Positions 33,172 to 43,575 of a stretch of DNA of 64,000 nt are shown here, one piece after another. The DNA comes from Cryptomeria japonica (taxonomy: Eukaryota; Streptophyta; Pinopsida; Cupressales; Cupressaceae): the NCBI RefSeq assembly GCF_030272615.1, contig NC_081405.1:604794177-604858176 (forward strand). Direction: 5' to 3'. The notes under the pieces were generated by a model. That model ran no database searches. It was given only the letters and a program-made list of their open reading frames with translations, and was not told where the DNA came from. The translations under genes and the position numbers were made by a program. How positions within the stretch are numbered: position 1 is the stretch's first letter; each line of letters begins with the position of its first letter.

Positions 33172-36118
33172 GTGAAAAATTACATTGTCAATCACGAAGG
33201 AGGATATGTGTGGAGGGAAATGGGGAGTAGTAGTCGTGGGAAGTCTAAACGCAAAAGAAAACTTTCAAATGACCAAATTGAAGTGTATAGAGAAAGAAAT
33301 AGAAAATGCCATAGGAGGAGAAGACAAGCTATGTTAAATATTGCTAATGTTACTTCAATTGAAGAGGAAATCGAATTTGAAAATGTGCCACAAGTTATTG
33401 AAAATGAAAATGTAGATTTTGAAAGTGAAAATATTGAAAATTTTGAAAATGTTGAAAGTGATAATGAAAATGATAAGCATGTCGAAAATTTTGACATAGG
33501 AGGTGAAAATGTGGAAAACTTTAACATTGAAGGTGGAATTTCTCAACCAAGTGAACTATATGTAACACCTAATTACTTTAGAAATGAAGACCCTCTCATG
33601 GATGAAAGACAAATTCCAAATCCAAGACCTTCAAGAACCCCAAAATGGTTATTTGAAATCGATGAGAACATTATTGTGAATCTTGAAGGCAGGAGATCAA
33701 CAACAATTGTTCAGTTGTGGGCTACACAACTTTTCAACCAAAATTTTAGCTATAAGACATTGAATGAGAAATGCCAACTCTTTGTTCAATTGCTAAAGAT
33801 GATAAAGATGAGACCATTGCTAAACAAATTGAAGATTCGTATGAACAAGAAGATGGAGAGAAATTCTATTATTGCAAAAAATCTATTTGACGCTCTCATT
33901 TCTATTGGAAAGAATACCAAAGAAAGAGATAAGAGAGTCTCTCGAAGAGTGATTACAACCTCCTTAGTAAGCCATAAATTGAGGAAGGCTCGTCAAATGA
34001 GACAAACTTGTGTTGATTTTAACATAAATCGTAAAACTTTGGATAGAGCACTTGCACAAAGACAAAGACTTGACGATCCAGTTCAACAAGATACATGGGC
34101 ATTTGGTGGGAGGCTTCCATGTGTTGATATAAAGTTGACTGACAATGTGAAGGAAGAGATTCAACAATTTTGGCACTCTAATTCTAGAGTGTCACCCAAT
34201 GTAAAGGACATTTTGAAATTAAGAATCGGCAACTGAGAATGCACACCGCATCCTAAACGTTTCTTGGAATCAATCCAAACAATGTACAATTTTTTTTGTG
34301 AATTACATCCAACTTTGCAAATATCACAAAGGGCCTTTGAATCTTTGAAACCATTTTATTGTGGTCCTCTTAAGATTCGCAATAGCTGTTGTTGCAAGTA
34401 CCATGTGGAGTTTTCAATGTACCATGAACTTTTATGTCATATTCATTCTACGATGCATACTAATGAGATGTTGTAGGAGTGTGGTGCAATGCTATTTCTG
34501 AGATCATCAAGAGACTTGGAAGATCTATTTTTATGCCTTAGAGATGATGACTGCTATTTCTATAGAAATGATTGTTTGAATGAGAAGTGCTCAAAATGCG
34601 GTGGGTTGTCAAAGTTTGTTTCATGTTTTCATGAGGGCAGTGAACATGAGTTTGGAAAGAATTATGTTGAGAAAAAAAGATACGAGACAGTGAAATATAC
34701 TTTGAAGAGGAGGTGAAGGTTCTAGATGCGAATTAGTCTCAAGAGAAGTGAGTATTGCTGATTTTATTTTGGATTTTAAGGAAATTCTTTTCTACAAGTA
34801 TGCAAGGCACACCCATAGGTCTCAGTGGTTGGATCAATAGTTCAGGATGTGTAAGAACTCTTTCCCGATTGGCACTATTGTATCGGTGGTTGATTTTGCA
34901 GAGAACTATACATTGCAACCACAAAATGAGGTACAGTCTTAGTACTACAATTCAGTCCAGATTGCTATTTTTGTTCACATTACATATAGACATGCTCCTG
35001 ATAGTACATAAGAGGACAGGAAGATAATCAGGGAGTATCATTTTTATATGAGTGATGATAGATCACACTCCTCCGAGTATGTGCAACATTCTTTCGAGAA
35101 TTTTTTTGAGTTCTTGCATGAGAAAGATATTGCAATTGATCGACATATAATATGGTCAGATAACTGTACAGGTAAATTCAAGAATGCCCGTATGTTTTAT
35201 TGGTTGAGTAGAATGCACGTGCAGAGGTGCATACCTCATATTTTGTGTTTTTTTGAGGCAGGGCATGGGAAGGGAGAGCATGATGGAGTAGGTGCATGTT
35301 TAAAGAGAGCTCTAGTTAAGGAGCAATTGAGGATTTTAGGTGCAAATTTCTCTTATGCACGTTCTATTGTTGATTGGTGTAGTTCAACATTGTCACATGG
35401 AGGTACTCTTGATTCAATAGTGAGCAGATTCTTTTGGCTGGTTGAGGAGGGAACAGTGGGAGATAGATCGGATTGTTAAACAATTAAAGATTCTTCAAAG
35501 ATGCATTCATTTCTTAGCTCAGATGCAAGTACATGGACCATTTGGACATGAGCGTTGGCCTGTTTTTGTCAGAGTTGTGTTTGATGTGATTGGGATCAGT
35601 GTGAGTCAAGTGAGTGGGTTGATACATGGGTTCCCCACTATCTAACTCCTTTATCTCAAACAATATCCTTGTCGAGCGATGACATGTAAAGTTCACTTGA
35701 GTATGATCGTCTATCAGATCTTATACAACCAAGAAATGTTTTTGCAGTTGTTGCACCGCAAGGGAATGAAGAGAGATCAGAATAATGGTTGGCATGATGT
35801 GTACAGGGAAAACAAAAGCTAACACAACCAGTGACAGATGATGACGGGTTCACATATCCTACAGGTTCAGTTGTTGTTGTGTGAACTTGGTTGCGGACAT
35901 ACATGATTAGAAAGAATGGCATACCTGCATTTGAAGACTATGAGAGACACAAAACCATTATAATGTATTCACACCTTATTATAGCTACAAATGTCAAGTT
36001 GTTGAAGCATCAAGCAAAATCAAAGACCAAAGAGCTATGGACAGTGACTACTTTTGATCATGAAGCAATACTGGATACTCTTAAACAAAGAGATGACCCT
36101 TCAGGAACACTTGAGTAG
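33172..36118 (+). pseudogene. Transposase-like protein, broken; unclassified family
   Basis: The first frame (33172-34236) gives a Lys/Arg-rich N-terminus, an acidic stretch with repeated E-N-V-E-N-F phrases, and a region starting T-C-V-D-F-N-I-N-R that may be a helix-turn-helix. The frame continues through TGA at 34234, TAG at 34474 and TGA at 34714, with Cys/His-rich parts near 34380-34450 and 34580-34640 (C-S-K-C-G-G). After one frameshift near 34720-34740 comes the likely catalytic core. It has V-V-D-F-A-E-N-Y (Asp at 34892), W-S-D-N-C (Asp at 35159) and G-H-G-K-G-E-H-D-G-V-G (Glu 35276, Asp 35282). Three more stops lie between 34840 and 35020. This D...D...E/D layout resembles a transposase-like family I recall from animals and early land plants. 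The central position between TIRs makes it the likely transposase. It is inactive. Confidence 0.65.
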
Positions 36119-36239
36119 TAGGTCTTTAATGGTGCTTATTTTTTTTATCATGCATTTCATTTCAAACAATGATCATTAAACTTTAATGATCAAGTTTGTT
36201 ACATGTATATTAAGGATGTGTTGAAAATGTAGGTCTATT
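36119..36239. other. Spacer after the transposase-like gene
   Basis: Short AT-rich sequence between the end of the last recognisable transposase frame (stop at about 36116) and the 359-bp repeat array. 'cattaaactttaatg' near 36176 is a small palindrome. No other signal was seen. Confidence 0.4.
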
Positions 36240-38034
36240 GATGAACATTTGATCGAGTTGGGGGGAAAAATAGGAGCATGCATAGGGTAATAATGCCTAA
36301 TTGGATATGTCAGAGCCGACAGTTCATCATCGCGACGAGCAAAATGAGAAATCGGCCACGCGACAACTTTCGATTGAGTGAGACTGACGATTTTTTTGCC
36401 AACAAAAAAATTGCTGCCCTAATAAAACCATAGGGAAACTTGAAAAACTGAGATAGGCTTTTGTAGGGACCCATCTCGTGGTCCTGTAGGTTCAAACAGA
36501 TCATTCGTAGGTGCCATGGATTCCGAGTTAGGGCCCATCAAAGTTTGACAATTTTGAGCACTTAGGGCGCTCAAGGAACGACGCCGGTAGGGTATGACCC
36601 TAAGCGTTCGATCAAGTGGGTGGGAAAAATAGGAGCATGCGTAGGGTAATAATGCCTAATTGGACATGTCAGAGCTGATGGTTTGTCATCGTGATGAGCA
36701 GAATGAGAAATCGGCCACGCGACAACATTGGATTGAGTGAGACTGACGATTTTTTCGCCAACAGAAAAATTGCTGCCCTAATAAAACCGTAGGGAAAATT
36801 GAAAAACCGAGATAGGCTTTTGTAGGGACCCCTCTCGTGGCCTCATAGGTTCAAATGGATCATTCAAAGGTGCCATAGATTCTAAGTTAGGGCCCGTCAA
36901 AGTTTGACAATTTTGAGCACTTAGGGCACTCAAGGGATGACGCCGGTAAGGTATGACCCCGAGTGTTTGATCGAGTGGGTGGGAAAAATAGGAGCATGTG
37001 TAGGGTAATAATGCCTAATTGGACATGTCGGAGCTGATGGTTCGTCATCGCGACAACATACGATTGAGTGAGACTGACGATTTTTTCGCCAACAGAAAAA
37101 TTGCTGCCCTAATAAACCTGTAGGAAAACTTGAAAAACCGAGATAGGATTTTGTAAGGACCCCTCTCGTGGCCCCATAGGTTCAAATGGATTGTTCGTAG
37201 GTGCCACAGATTCCAATTTAGGGCCCGCCAAAGTTTGACAATTTTGAGCACTTAGGGCACTAAAGGGACGACGCCGATAGGGTATGACCCCGAGCGTTCG
37301 ATCAAGTGGGTGGGAAAAATAGGAGCATGTGTAGAGTAATAATGCCTAACTGGACATGTCGGAGCCGACGGTTCGTCATCGGGATGAGTAGAACGAGAAA
37401 TCGGCCACACGACAACATTCGATTGAGTGAGACTGACGATTGTTTTGCCAATAGAAAAATTGCTGCCCTAATAAAACCGTAGGGAAACTTGAAAAACTGA
37501 GATAGGCTTTTCTAGGGACCCCTCTCGTGGCCCTGTAGGTTCAAATGGATTGTTTGCAAGTGCCACAAATTCTGAGTTAGGGCCCATCAAAGTTTGACAA
37601 TTTTGAGCACTTAGGGCACTCAAGGGACGACGCCGGTAGGGTATGACCCTGAGCATTCGATCGAGTGGGGGGGAAAATAGGAGCATGCGTAGGGTAATAA
37701 TGTTTAACTGGACATGTCGAAGCTGATGGTTCATCATCGTGACGAGTAGAATGAGAAATCGGCCACGCGACAACATTCGATTGAGTGAGACTGACGATTT
37801 TTTCGCCAACAGAAAAATTGCTGCCCTAATAAAACCATAGGGCAACTTGAAAAACAGAGATATGCTTTTGTAGGGACCCCTCTCATGGCCTCGTAGGTTC
37901 AAACGCATCATTCACAGGTGCCACAGATTCCGAGTTAGGGCCCGTCAAAGTTTGACAATTTTGAGCACTTAGGGCGCTCAAGGGATGACGCCGGTAGGAT
38001 ATGACCTCGAGCGTTCGATCGAGTGGGTGGGAAA
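36240..38034. repeat. Tandem array, 359-bp unit, 5 copies
   Basis: The phrase 'gggaaaaataggagcatg' marks unit starts with AGGAGCATG at 36272, 36631, 36990, 37321 and 37679. Spacings are 359, 359, 331 (a 28-bp deletion) and 358 bp. The last unit ends at 38034. The unit is GC-richer than its surroundings and carries repeated CG dinucleotides. Minus-strand open frames inside (36310-36504, 37045-37251, 37468-37911) are near copies of one another and follow the unit, so I do not call them genes. Confidence 0.93.
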
Positions 38035-38049
38035 GCTATCAAGGCAAAA

Positions 38050-39221
38050 TGAAATGGCGAGCAAGGTGCCCTCCTGAATCTATCTCAACTAATCCTCGGT
38101 CATCAGCTGTTAAATAGACCATGTAAATAAAAATTAGTACTTAATATTATCTAATTTATAAATATTTTATTAAAATATAACATGAACTATGAAAATACAA
38201 ATCTTACCACTACATCATCAAGGTATGATGATGGTGCCTCCTCACCTCTAGCATGTGAGGACTTCCTAGGGTATCCTCTAGTCTGTGTAATAATATCTGG
38301 TGCATCATGCATCTCATGCACCTCATAATCTGCACTGTCCACACGAGGATCAACGGGCTGTCCAACTGGACCCAAGCATACGTGCCCACACATGATACAA
38401 CTATGGGGCACACATATGTGTGGAGCTAGGATGAAATGTCAACACCACCAGATGCACTGCTACCATCAAGAGTAGGCTGAGCTACTGACGCAGCCTGAGA
38501 AACCAAAAGGCTACTCAAAGAGTGAATAGTCGATATGGTCCGTGAAGCCGTCTCACAAATGATATCAGGATGCTGCACTGTAGGTGGGGGATCAACAGGA
38601 GGAGGGGGGACATATGGGCCTTGGATTACTCTGACTACCCCAGGAATATTTTGGGGCATATCTAAACCTACACCCTGGAAAGGTTGGATGTCAAAGTAGT
38701 TCACATGTTTGTGTAAAACAAACTCAGCATACAATTTTTTTATGAAATAGAAGGGGATATCAAGATTGCTGTTGGGTGGTTTGTCGAAAACCATCCACCA
38801 AGGATCCCAAAAGTTTTTCACAATCTCATCATTTGTGCACCATTTAATAGAAAGTTTTATTTTTTTGGGATCTATGGGTTGACCAGTACAGGGATTGACA
38901 AACAATGAGGCAATTTGGCTTTGGATATCTCAAGATCCTTGATATCCTTATACGACAAGCCATCTACATATTTTTCCCTCATAGATCTCACCACAAAAGG
39001 GCGGCAGTGTGCTCCTCAGTCATGGTTTCCATACTTTTTATGATCAATGTGAGAGGATCAAACATTGGGTTTAGATGAGGGGTCCTATGATATACTTCTG
39101 CAATCCCCCTCAATTCATTCAAATTTTATGCAATCAAATCCTGAATTGAGGGGGGGTTTGGCAAATGAGGGTTTGGTTGTTGCAGTTGTGGTTGGTCAGT
39201 GTTTTCATTGTTATCCCCCAT
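38050..39221 (-). pseudogene. Second gene of the DNA transposon, function unknown
   Basis: Minus strand, from ATG at 39221. The N-terminus (M-G-D-N-N-E-N-T) is Gln/Pro/Asn-rich. After one stop and a frameshift comes a conserved-looking core at 38905-38426, with W-C-T-N-D-E-I, F-W-D-P-W-W-M-V-F-D and H-K-H-V-N-Y-F-D-I-Q-P-F. A proline-rich linker (V-P-P-P-P-V-D-P-P-P) and a Ser-rich tail follow. In another frame, 38411-38211 continues with an acidic segment ending at a plausible GTAAG splice donor. A possible acceptor near 38113 leads to a short last exon. I recognise no family. Its place inside the same TIRs, opposite in strand to the transposase-like gene, suggests an accessory transposition protein. 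Confidence 0.5.
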
Positions 39222-39589
39222 TTTTAACCTAATTGAATGTAAACAATTAAATTTAGTTAACAAATTTAAACAATTAGGCATTTGATTTAAAAAAACCTAG
39301 TTTTCATGAAAAAAACCATATTTTCAATGAAAAATCAAATAAACATTAACAAAAAATACAAAAAATGAATGAAAATGATTGAAAACGATAAAATTCTTAC
39401 TTCTCAATCTATTTTTTAGAAATTTTTTGCCAAAACACTGGATATTGGATTTTGATGAAATCACGCAACTCGTGAGTTAAAAATGACTCATGGGTTGTCA
39501 CTGTCGAAATATAAGAGTCTCAGACAATCGGATATTCGATAAAATCAGATATCCAATAAAATCGGATATCCGATTTTTATGCTTAAATT
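39222..39589. promoter_or_regulatory. Upstream region of the minus-strand gene with GATATC palindromes
   Basis: AT-rich sequence that would hold the promoter of the minus-strand gene. GATATC-type palindromes lie at 39531 (GATATTC variant), 39548 and 39565, matching the cluster at 32857-33033. Confidence 0.5.
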
Positions 39590-40415
39590 ATTTTTAAATA
39601 ACATATATAATATAATAATATATTATATAATATAATAATATATTATATAATATAATAATATATTATATAATATAATAATATATTATATAATTATATAATA
39701 CGTATTATATTATATTATATATATTATATTATATTATATTATATATATATATTATAATATATAATATAGTATAATATAATATTATATATATATTATAAGT
39801 ATATAATATAGTATAATATAATATTATATATATATATATATATATTATAATATATAATATAGTATAATATAATATTATATATATATTATAATATATATTA
39901 TAATATATAATATAATATAATATAATATAATATAATATAATATAATATAATATAATATAATATTATATTATATTATATATATATATATTATATATATTAT
40001 AATATATAATATAATATAATAATATATTATATATATATATTATAATATATAATATAATATAATAATATATTATATATATATTATATTATATTATATTATA
40101 TATAATATAATATTGTATTATATAATACATATTATATAATATATTATTATATTATATTATATTATATTATAATATAATATAATATAATAATATATTATAT
40201 AATACGTATTATATAATATATATAATGTAATAATATATTATATAATATATTATTACATTATATATATTATATAATATAATAATATATTATATATTATATA
40301 ATATATTATTACATTATATATATTATATAATATAATAATATATTATATATTATATAATATAATAATATATTATATATTATATAATATGTAACATATAATA
40401 TATTTTTTTAATTAA
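39590..40415. repeat. TA-rich tract, about 0.8 kb
   Basis: Almost pure A/T made of 'ataatataataatatatt' units in shifting order. Strongly self-complementary. Such tracts expand easily and may be mis-assembled. Confidence 0.95.
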
Positions 40416-40431
40416 AATTACAAATAAAAAT

Positions 40432-40456
40432 CGGATATTCGATAAAGCGGATATCC
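40432..40456. repeat. Right-hand GATATC-type palindromes
   Basis: GATATTC followed by GATATC at 40450, near the right TIR. Sequence context (TCGGATATTCGATAAAGCGG) matches the other clusters in the element. Confidence 0.6.
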
Positions 40457-40552
40457 AATTTGCATTGGTAATTACCAGGCCAAGCAAAAAGTCAACACAA
40501 ATTTTTGCATTTTTAGGCGAGTGAAGAAGGCTATTTTTTTCACATCGTCACT

Positions 40553-40582
40553 TTTTGGCCCCTCTTGATCCTGCACTAACCC
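40553..40582 (-). repeat. Right terminal inverted repeat
   Basis: Its reverse complement starts GGGTTAGTGCAGGATCA and matches the left end at 24 of 30 positions without gaps. TATT follows directly at 40583-40586, and LINE sequence resumes in frame. Confidence 0.85.
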
Positions 40583-40586
40583 TATT

Positions 40587-42908
40587 AGTCAATGCCAAAT
40601 GGAGGGACTCCATATTAAGCTCATGTTCTTCTCCATGCAATAGATCGGCTTGGGTCACCCTCGAGGTTGGAAACTCTACTTTTGGAATATGCTCGGATAT
40701 GCCCCTAATGACTATAAAGAGAGGTCAGATATATGGAGGTGGTTGTGCACTCTTCCCAATATCCCATAGATCTTTGGCGAGGGGGATTTTAACATGATTG
40801 AGATTCAAGAGGACAAAATGGGAGGAGTTGGCTTGGATTGGAAAGGAGGGGAAAGGCTGCTCTGGGATATGATGAAGAATTTGAGAAGACTCTATGACCC
40901 CCTTGAAGGTTTGAGGCAAGTATACAAGGGGATTTGGTTCACTTGGTGCAATTTTCAAATAGGCCACAAGAGAATCTATTACAGATTAGAGAGGTTTTAT
41001 GCCAATAAGGATTTTTTCTCCTTCATGCTTGATGACAAAGGCAACTCTTTGGTGGTGTGGCCATATTCTCTCTCTGACCATAATCCAATTGTTGCTCACA
41101 TTTCCTTAAGGGATAGAACACCTTCTAAGACTTCTAGTAATGAGAAGTTTATGTTAAATACTAAACTATTGGAAGATTAGGATGTCCTTGCTGCTGTTTT
41201 CATGATCAAACAAATCAACAAGTGAACATCGGCCCACATTCTAACATCAGGAGATGGAATAAAAATATTAATAGTTGGCAATGCTTGTTAAAGACTATTG
41301 GCAATAAAAAGTGAAGGACCTTATATATATAGAGAGGATCTTATCAGAAAAATTGCATATTGCTGAAGAGCTAGTCCAAAAGGATCCTAGTAACCTAATA
41401 ATTTCTCCACTCTGTGGCTCAGGAAAATGATAACTTGTGGGAATTGCAACACACTAAGGTGGTAGGAGCAATGACTAGAGCTAGGGTTCAGTGGTTACAA
41501 CATGGTGATAGAGGTTCTAAGTTCTTTTTCAATATTATAAGACAAAAGCAATGCACAGAGAAAGTTGATAGACTGTGGGTTGATGGTAAAGAGATTACTA
41601 ATGTGAAGGATATTAAGAATGATTTCCTACTATTCTATCAAAATATTTTCTCTTCTGAGGATTCCCCCTCCTCTAATTATGCTAAGAAGCTATGCAAATA
41701 ATATTATTCCAAATCTTATATCCAATAAGGATGGGTAGAAGCTTAAAAGGCCCATCACGGTATATGAGATGAAGAAGGCCACTGGGACCCTTAAGGATGA
41801 TAAGGCCCAAGGTCCTGATGGGCTCCCCATTGAGTTTTACAAGGGTAACATTAGCTGGATTAGTGATGACCTACTTAAAATTTATGAAGAATCCTTTGAG
41901 AAAGGTTCTCTAGGCCCTAATATCATCAAGGGTCTCATTAAAATGCTCCCCAAAGATGGGGAGAAATCTCTAATTAAGAATTGGCGTTCCATTTACCTTT
42001 TGAATGTTTCCTACAAGATTCTAGGAAAATTTTTGGTCCTCAGACTTGAAGATATATTGCCTAAACTTATTTGTTCCACCCAGACTGGTTTCATTAAAGG
42101 CATATATATTTTAGAGAATCTTACTACAAGTTGGGAGGCCATGGAATGGGCCAAGGTGTCTAATAAAAAGGTTTCCATGTTTTTGTTGGACTTTGAAAAA
42201 GCCTATGACAAAGTGGAATGAAGATTCATCATAATGATGCTTGAAGCATTTGGTTTCCCTAGATAATTTTGCTAGTTTGTTCAGGTCCTCCTCAAAGATG
42301 CTTTTGCATAGATTGGAGTTAATGGATCCACTTGTCAAGTCTTCAAGCTAGGAAGGTCCATTAGAAAAGGTTGTCCTTTGTCTCCCTCCTTATTTGTTAT
42401 TGCCTCTGATGCTCTATTCTATTTATTAAGGGAGGGCAATCTCTCACCCAAAATTAGAGGGATTACCTTCCTAGACAAATCCGACCTACTAAACATTCAA
42501 TTTGCTGATGATACTGCTTTATTCCTGGAGTTGTTTAAGATCAATATGGATTCCTTGGTGACTAAAATCAGAGTTTTTGGTGAAGCTTTTGGAGATAGGA
42601 TCTCATAGTTTAAATCCACTCATAGGGTGGGAAGAGTACTCACCTGATTGGTTGTGCAATTATGGGTATCAATGGGGAGGACCTAGCAGACAGGTAAGAT
42701 ACTTGGGGATCCCCTTCTCTATTTCTCCTTGTCTAAAAGATATGTGGTTGTGGGTTAGAAAAAAAATTGATGTCAAGCTGAACAAATGGGATAAGCAATA
42801 TGTCTCCTTAGCTGGGAGGCTTCAGGTATGCTAGAAGATTTTGTCCTCTTACAACATCTACTATGCCTCGGTGTGGATGTTTAGCACCTATCAGGTTAAT
42901 GAGATCCA
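40587..42908 (+). pseudogene. LINE ORF2 part 2: endonuclease end and reverse transcriptase
   Basis: The endonuclease resumes with V-N-A-K-W-R-D and shows G-D-F-N-M-I (about 40785) and S-D-H-N-P-I (about 41080), the last being the catalytic histidine region. Reverse transcriptase follows: A-Q-G-P-D-G-L-P (about 41810), the F-E-K-A-Y-D box (about 42190), P-S-L-F (about 42385) and the catalytic F-A-D-D at 42501-42512. The thumb-like region with Y-L-G-I-P is at 42700-42715. Stops after 41180, 41701, 42221 and 42608 and small indels break the frame. The domain order is typical of plant L1 elements. It is interrupted at ATCCA (42904-42908) by a small LTR element. Confidence 0.9.
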
Positions 42909-43197
42909 CCTCATGTGGACTATTATATTATTTCTCCTACCTACCCACACCTATTTCCTACCTACCCTTGTTTCTTATTGAGCCACATGTCATGTTTGTG
43001 TGCTCACATATCCATATAGCCTTGCCTATATAAGCAAGCTCATATTCATTGTATGTAACGAACAATTGCTTAATGATCCAGTTGATCATATTTTTCATCT
43101 TGATACAATACAGTTTATTTCTATCATCTATTTTGTTCTCTCTTATTTGTGCTTTCCATTGCCTCTTGATCTTGGGAAAATCTCACATCAACTAGAT
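42909..43197 (+). repeat. Inverted copy of the first part of the LTR
   Basis: Reverse complement of LTR sequence corresponding to about 45104-45392, ending CTCACA where the LTR start would be. The left edge carries CCACCTCATGTGG, and GATCCACC is shared between target and LTR, so the inversion may have used this microhomology. Confidence 0.85.
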
Positions 43198-43556
43198 CAT
43201 TAAGCATTCATTCGTTACATACAATGAATATGAGCCTGCTTATATAGGCAAGGCTATATGGATATGTGAGCACACAAACATGACATGTGGCTCAATAAGA
43301 AACAAGGGTAGGTAGGAAATAGGTGTGGGTAGGTAGGAGAAATAATATAATAGTCCACATGAGGTGGATCACCCACTGAATGTGGAGTGTAACAACAAGA
43401 TCACACCATAAAAGGTAGAATTTCTCCTACACACACTATCCCAATGTGGCACAAACACCCAAGTGTCTCATACCCAAACTACTATGAAATGCATTTCCTA
43501 AGTAAACTTAAGTATAGTGTAATAATATCCATGATGAATAATTATTTACACCAACA
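43198..43556 (-). repeat. 3' LTR, direct part
   Basis: Matches 45210-45574 closely and ends CCAACA followed by the polypurine tract. Confidence 0.9.
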
Positions 43557-43575
43557 CCCCCCCTTAAGTGCAACT
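43557..43575 (-). promoter_or_regulatory. Polypurine tract of the small LTR element
   Basis: The minus strand reads AGTTGCACTTAAGGGGGGG directly before the LTR start TGTTGGTG. The same phrase occurs on the plus strand at 60515-60543. Confidence 0.85.

Larger units (their letters stand above)
28780..40582 (+). mobile_element. 11.8 kb DNA transposon with TIRs and TATT target duplication
   Basis: The left end GGGTATGTGCAGGATCA and the inverted right end GGGTTAGTGCAGGATCA match at 15 of 17 positions. Without gaps the match extends to 24 of the first 30 positions. The element is flanked by TATT at 28776-28779 and 40583-40586. Removing it and one TATT joins the LINE endonuclease in frame, which defines the ends independently. 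Inside are a broken transposase-like gene (33172-36118, plus), a second broken gene (38050-39221, minus), GATATC palindrome clusters, a 2.8 kb minisatellite, a 359-bp tandem array and an 0.8 kb TA tract. A 4-bp duplication would fit Sola or Academ among superfamilies I know, but I cannot assign it. Confidence 0.85.

Noticed and set aside
36310..37911. Minus-strand frames sharing phrases such as A-I-F-L-L-A-K-K-S-S
   Set aside because: The similarity comes from the 359-bp tandem unit; frames break differently in each unit and no start or domain is conserved.
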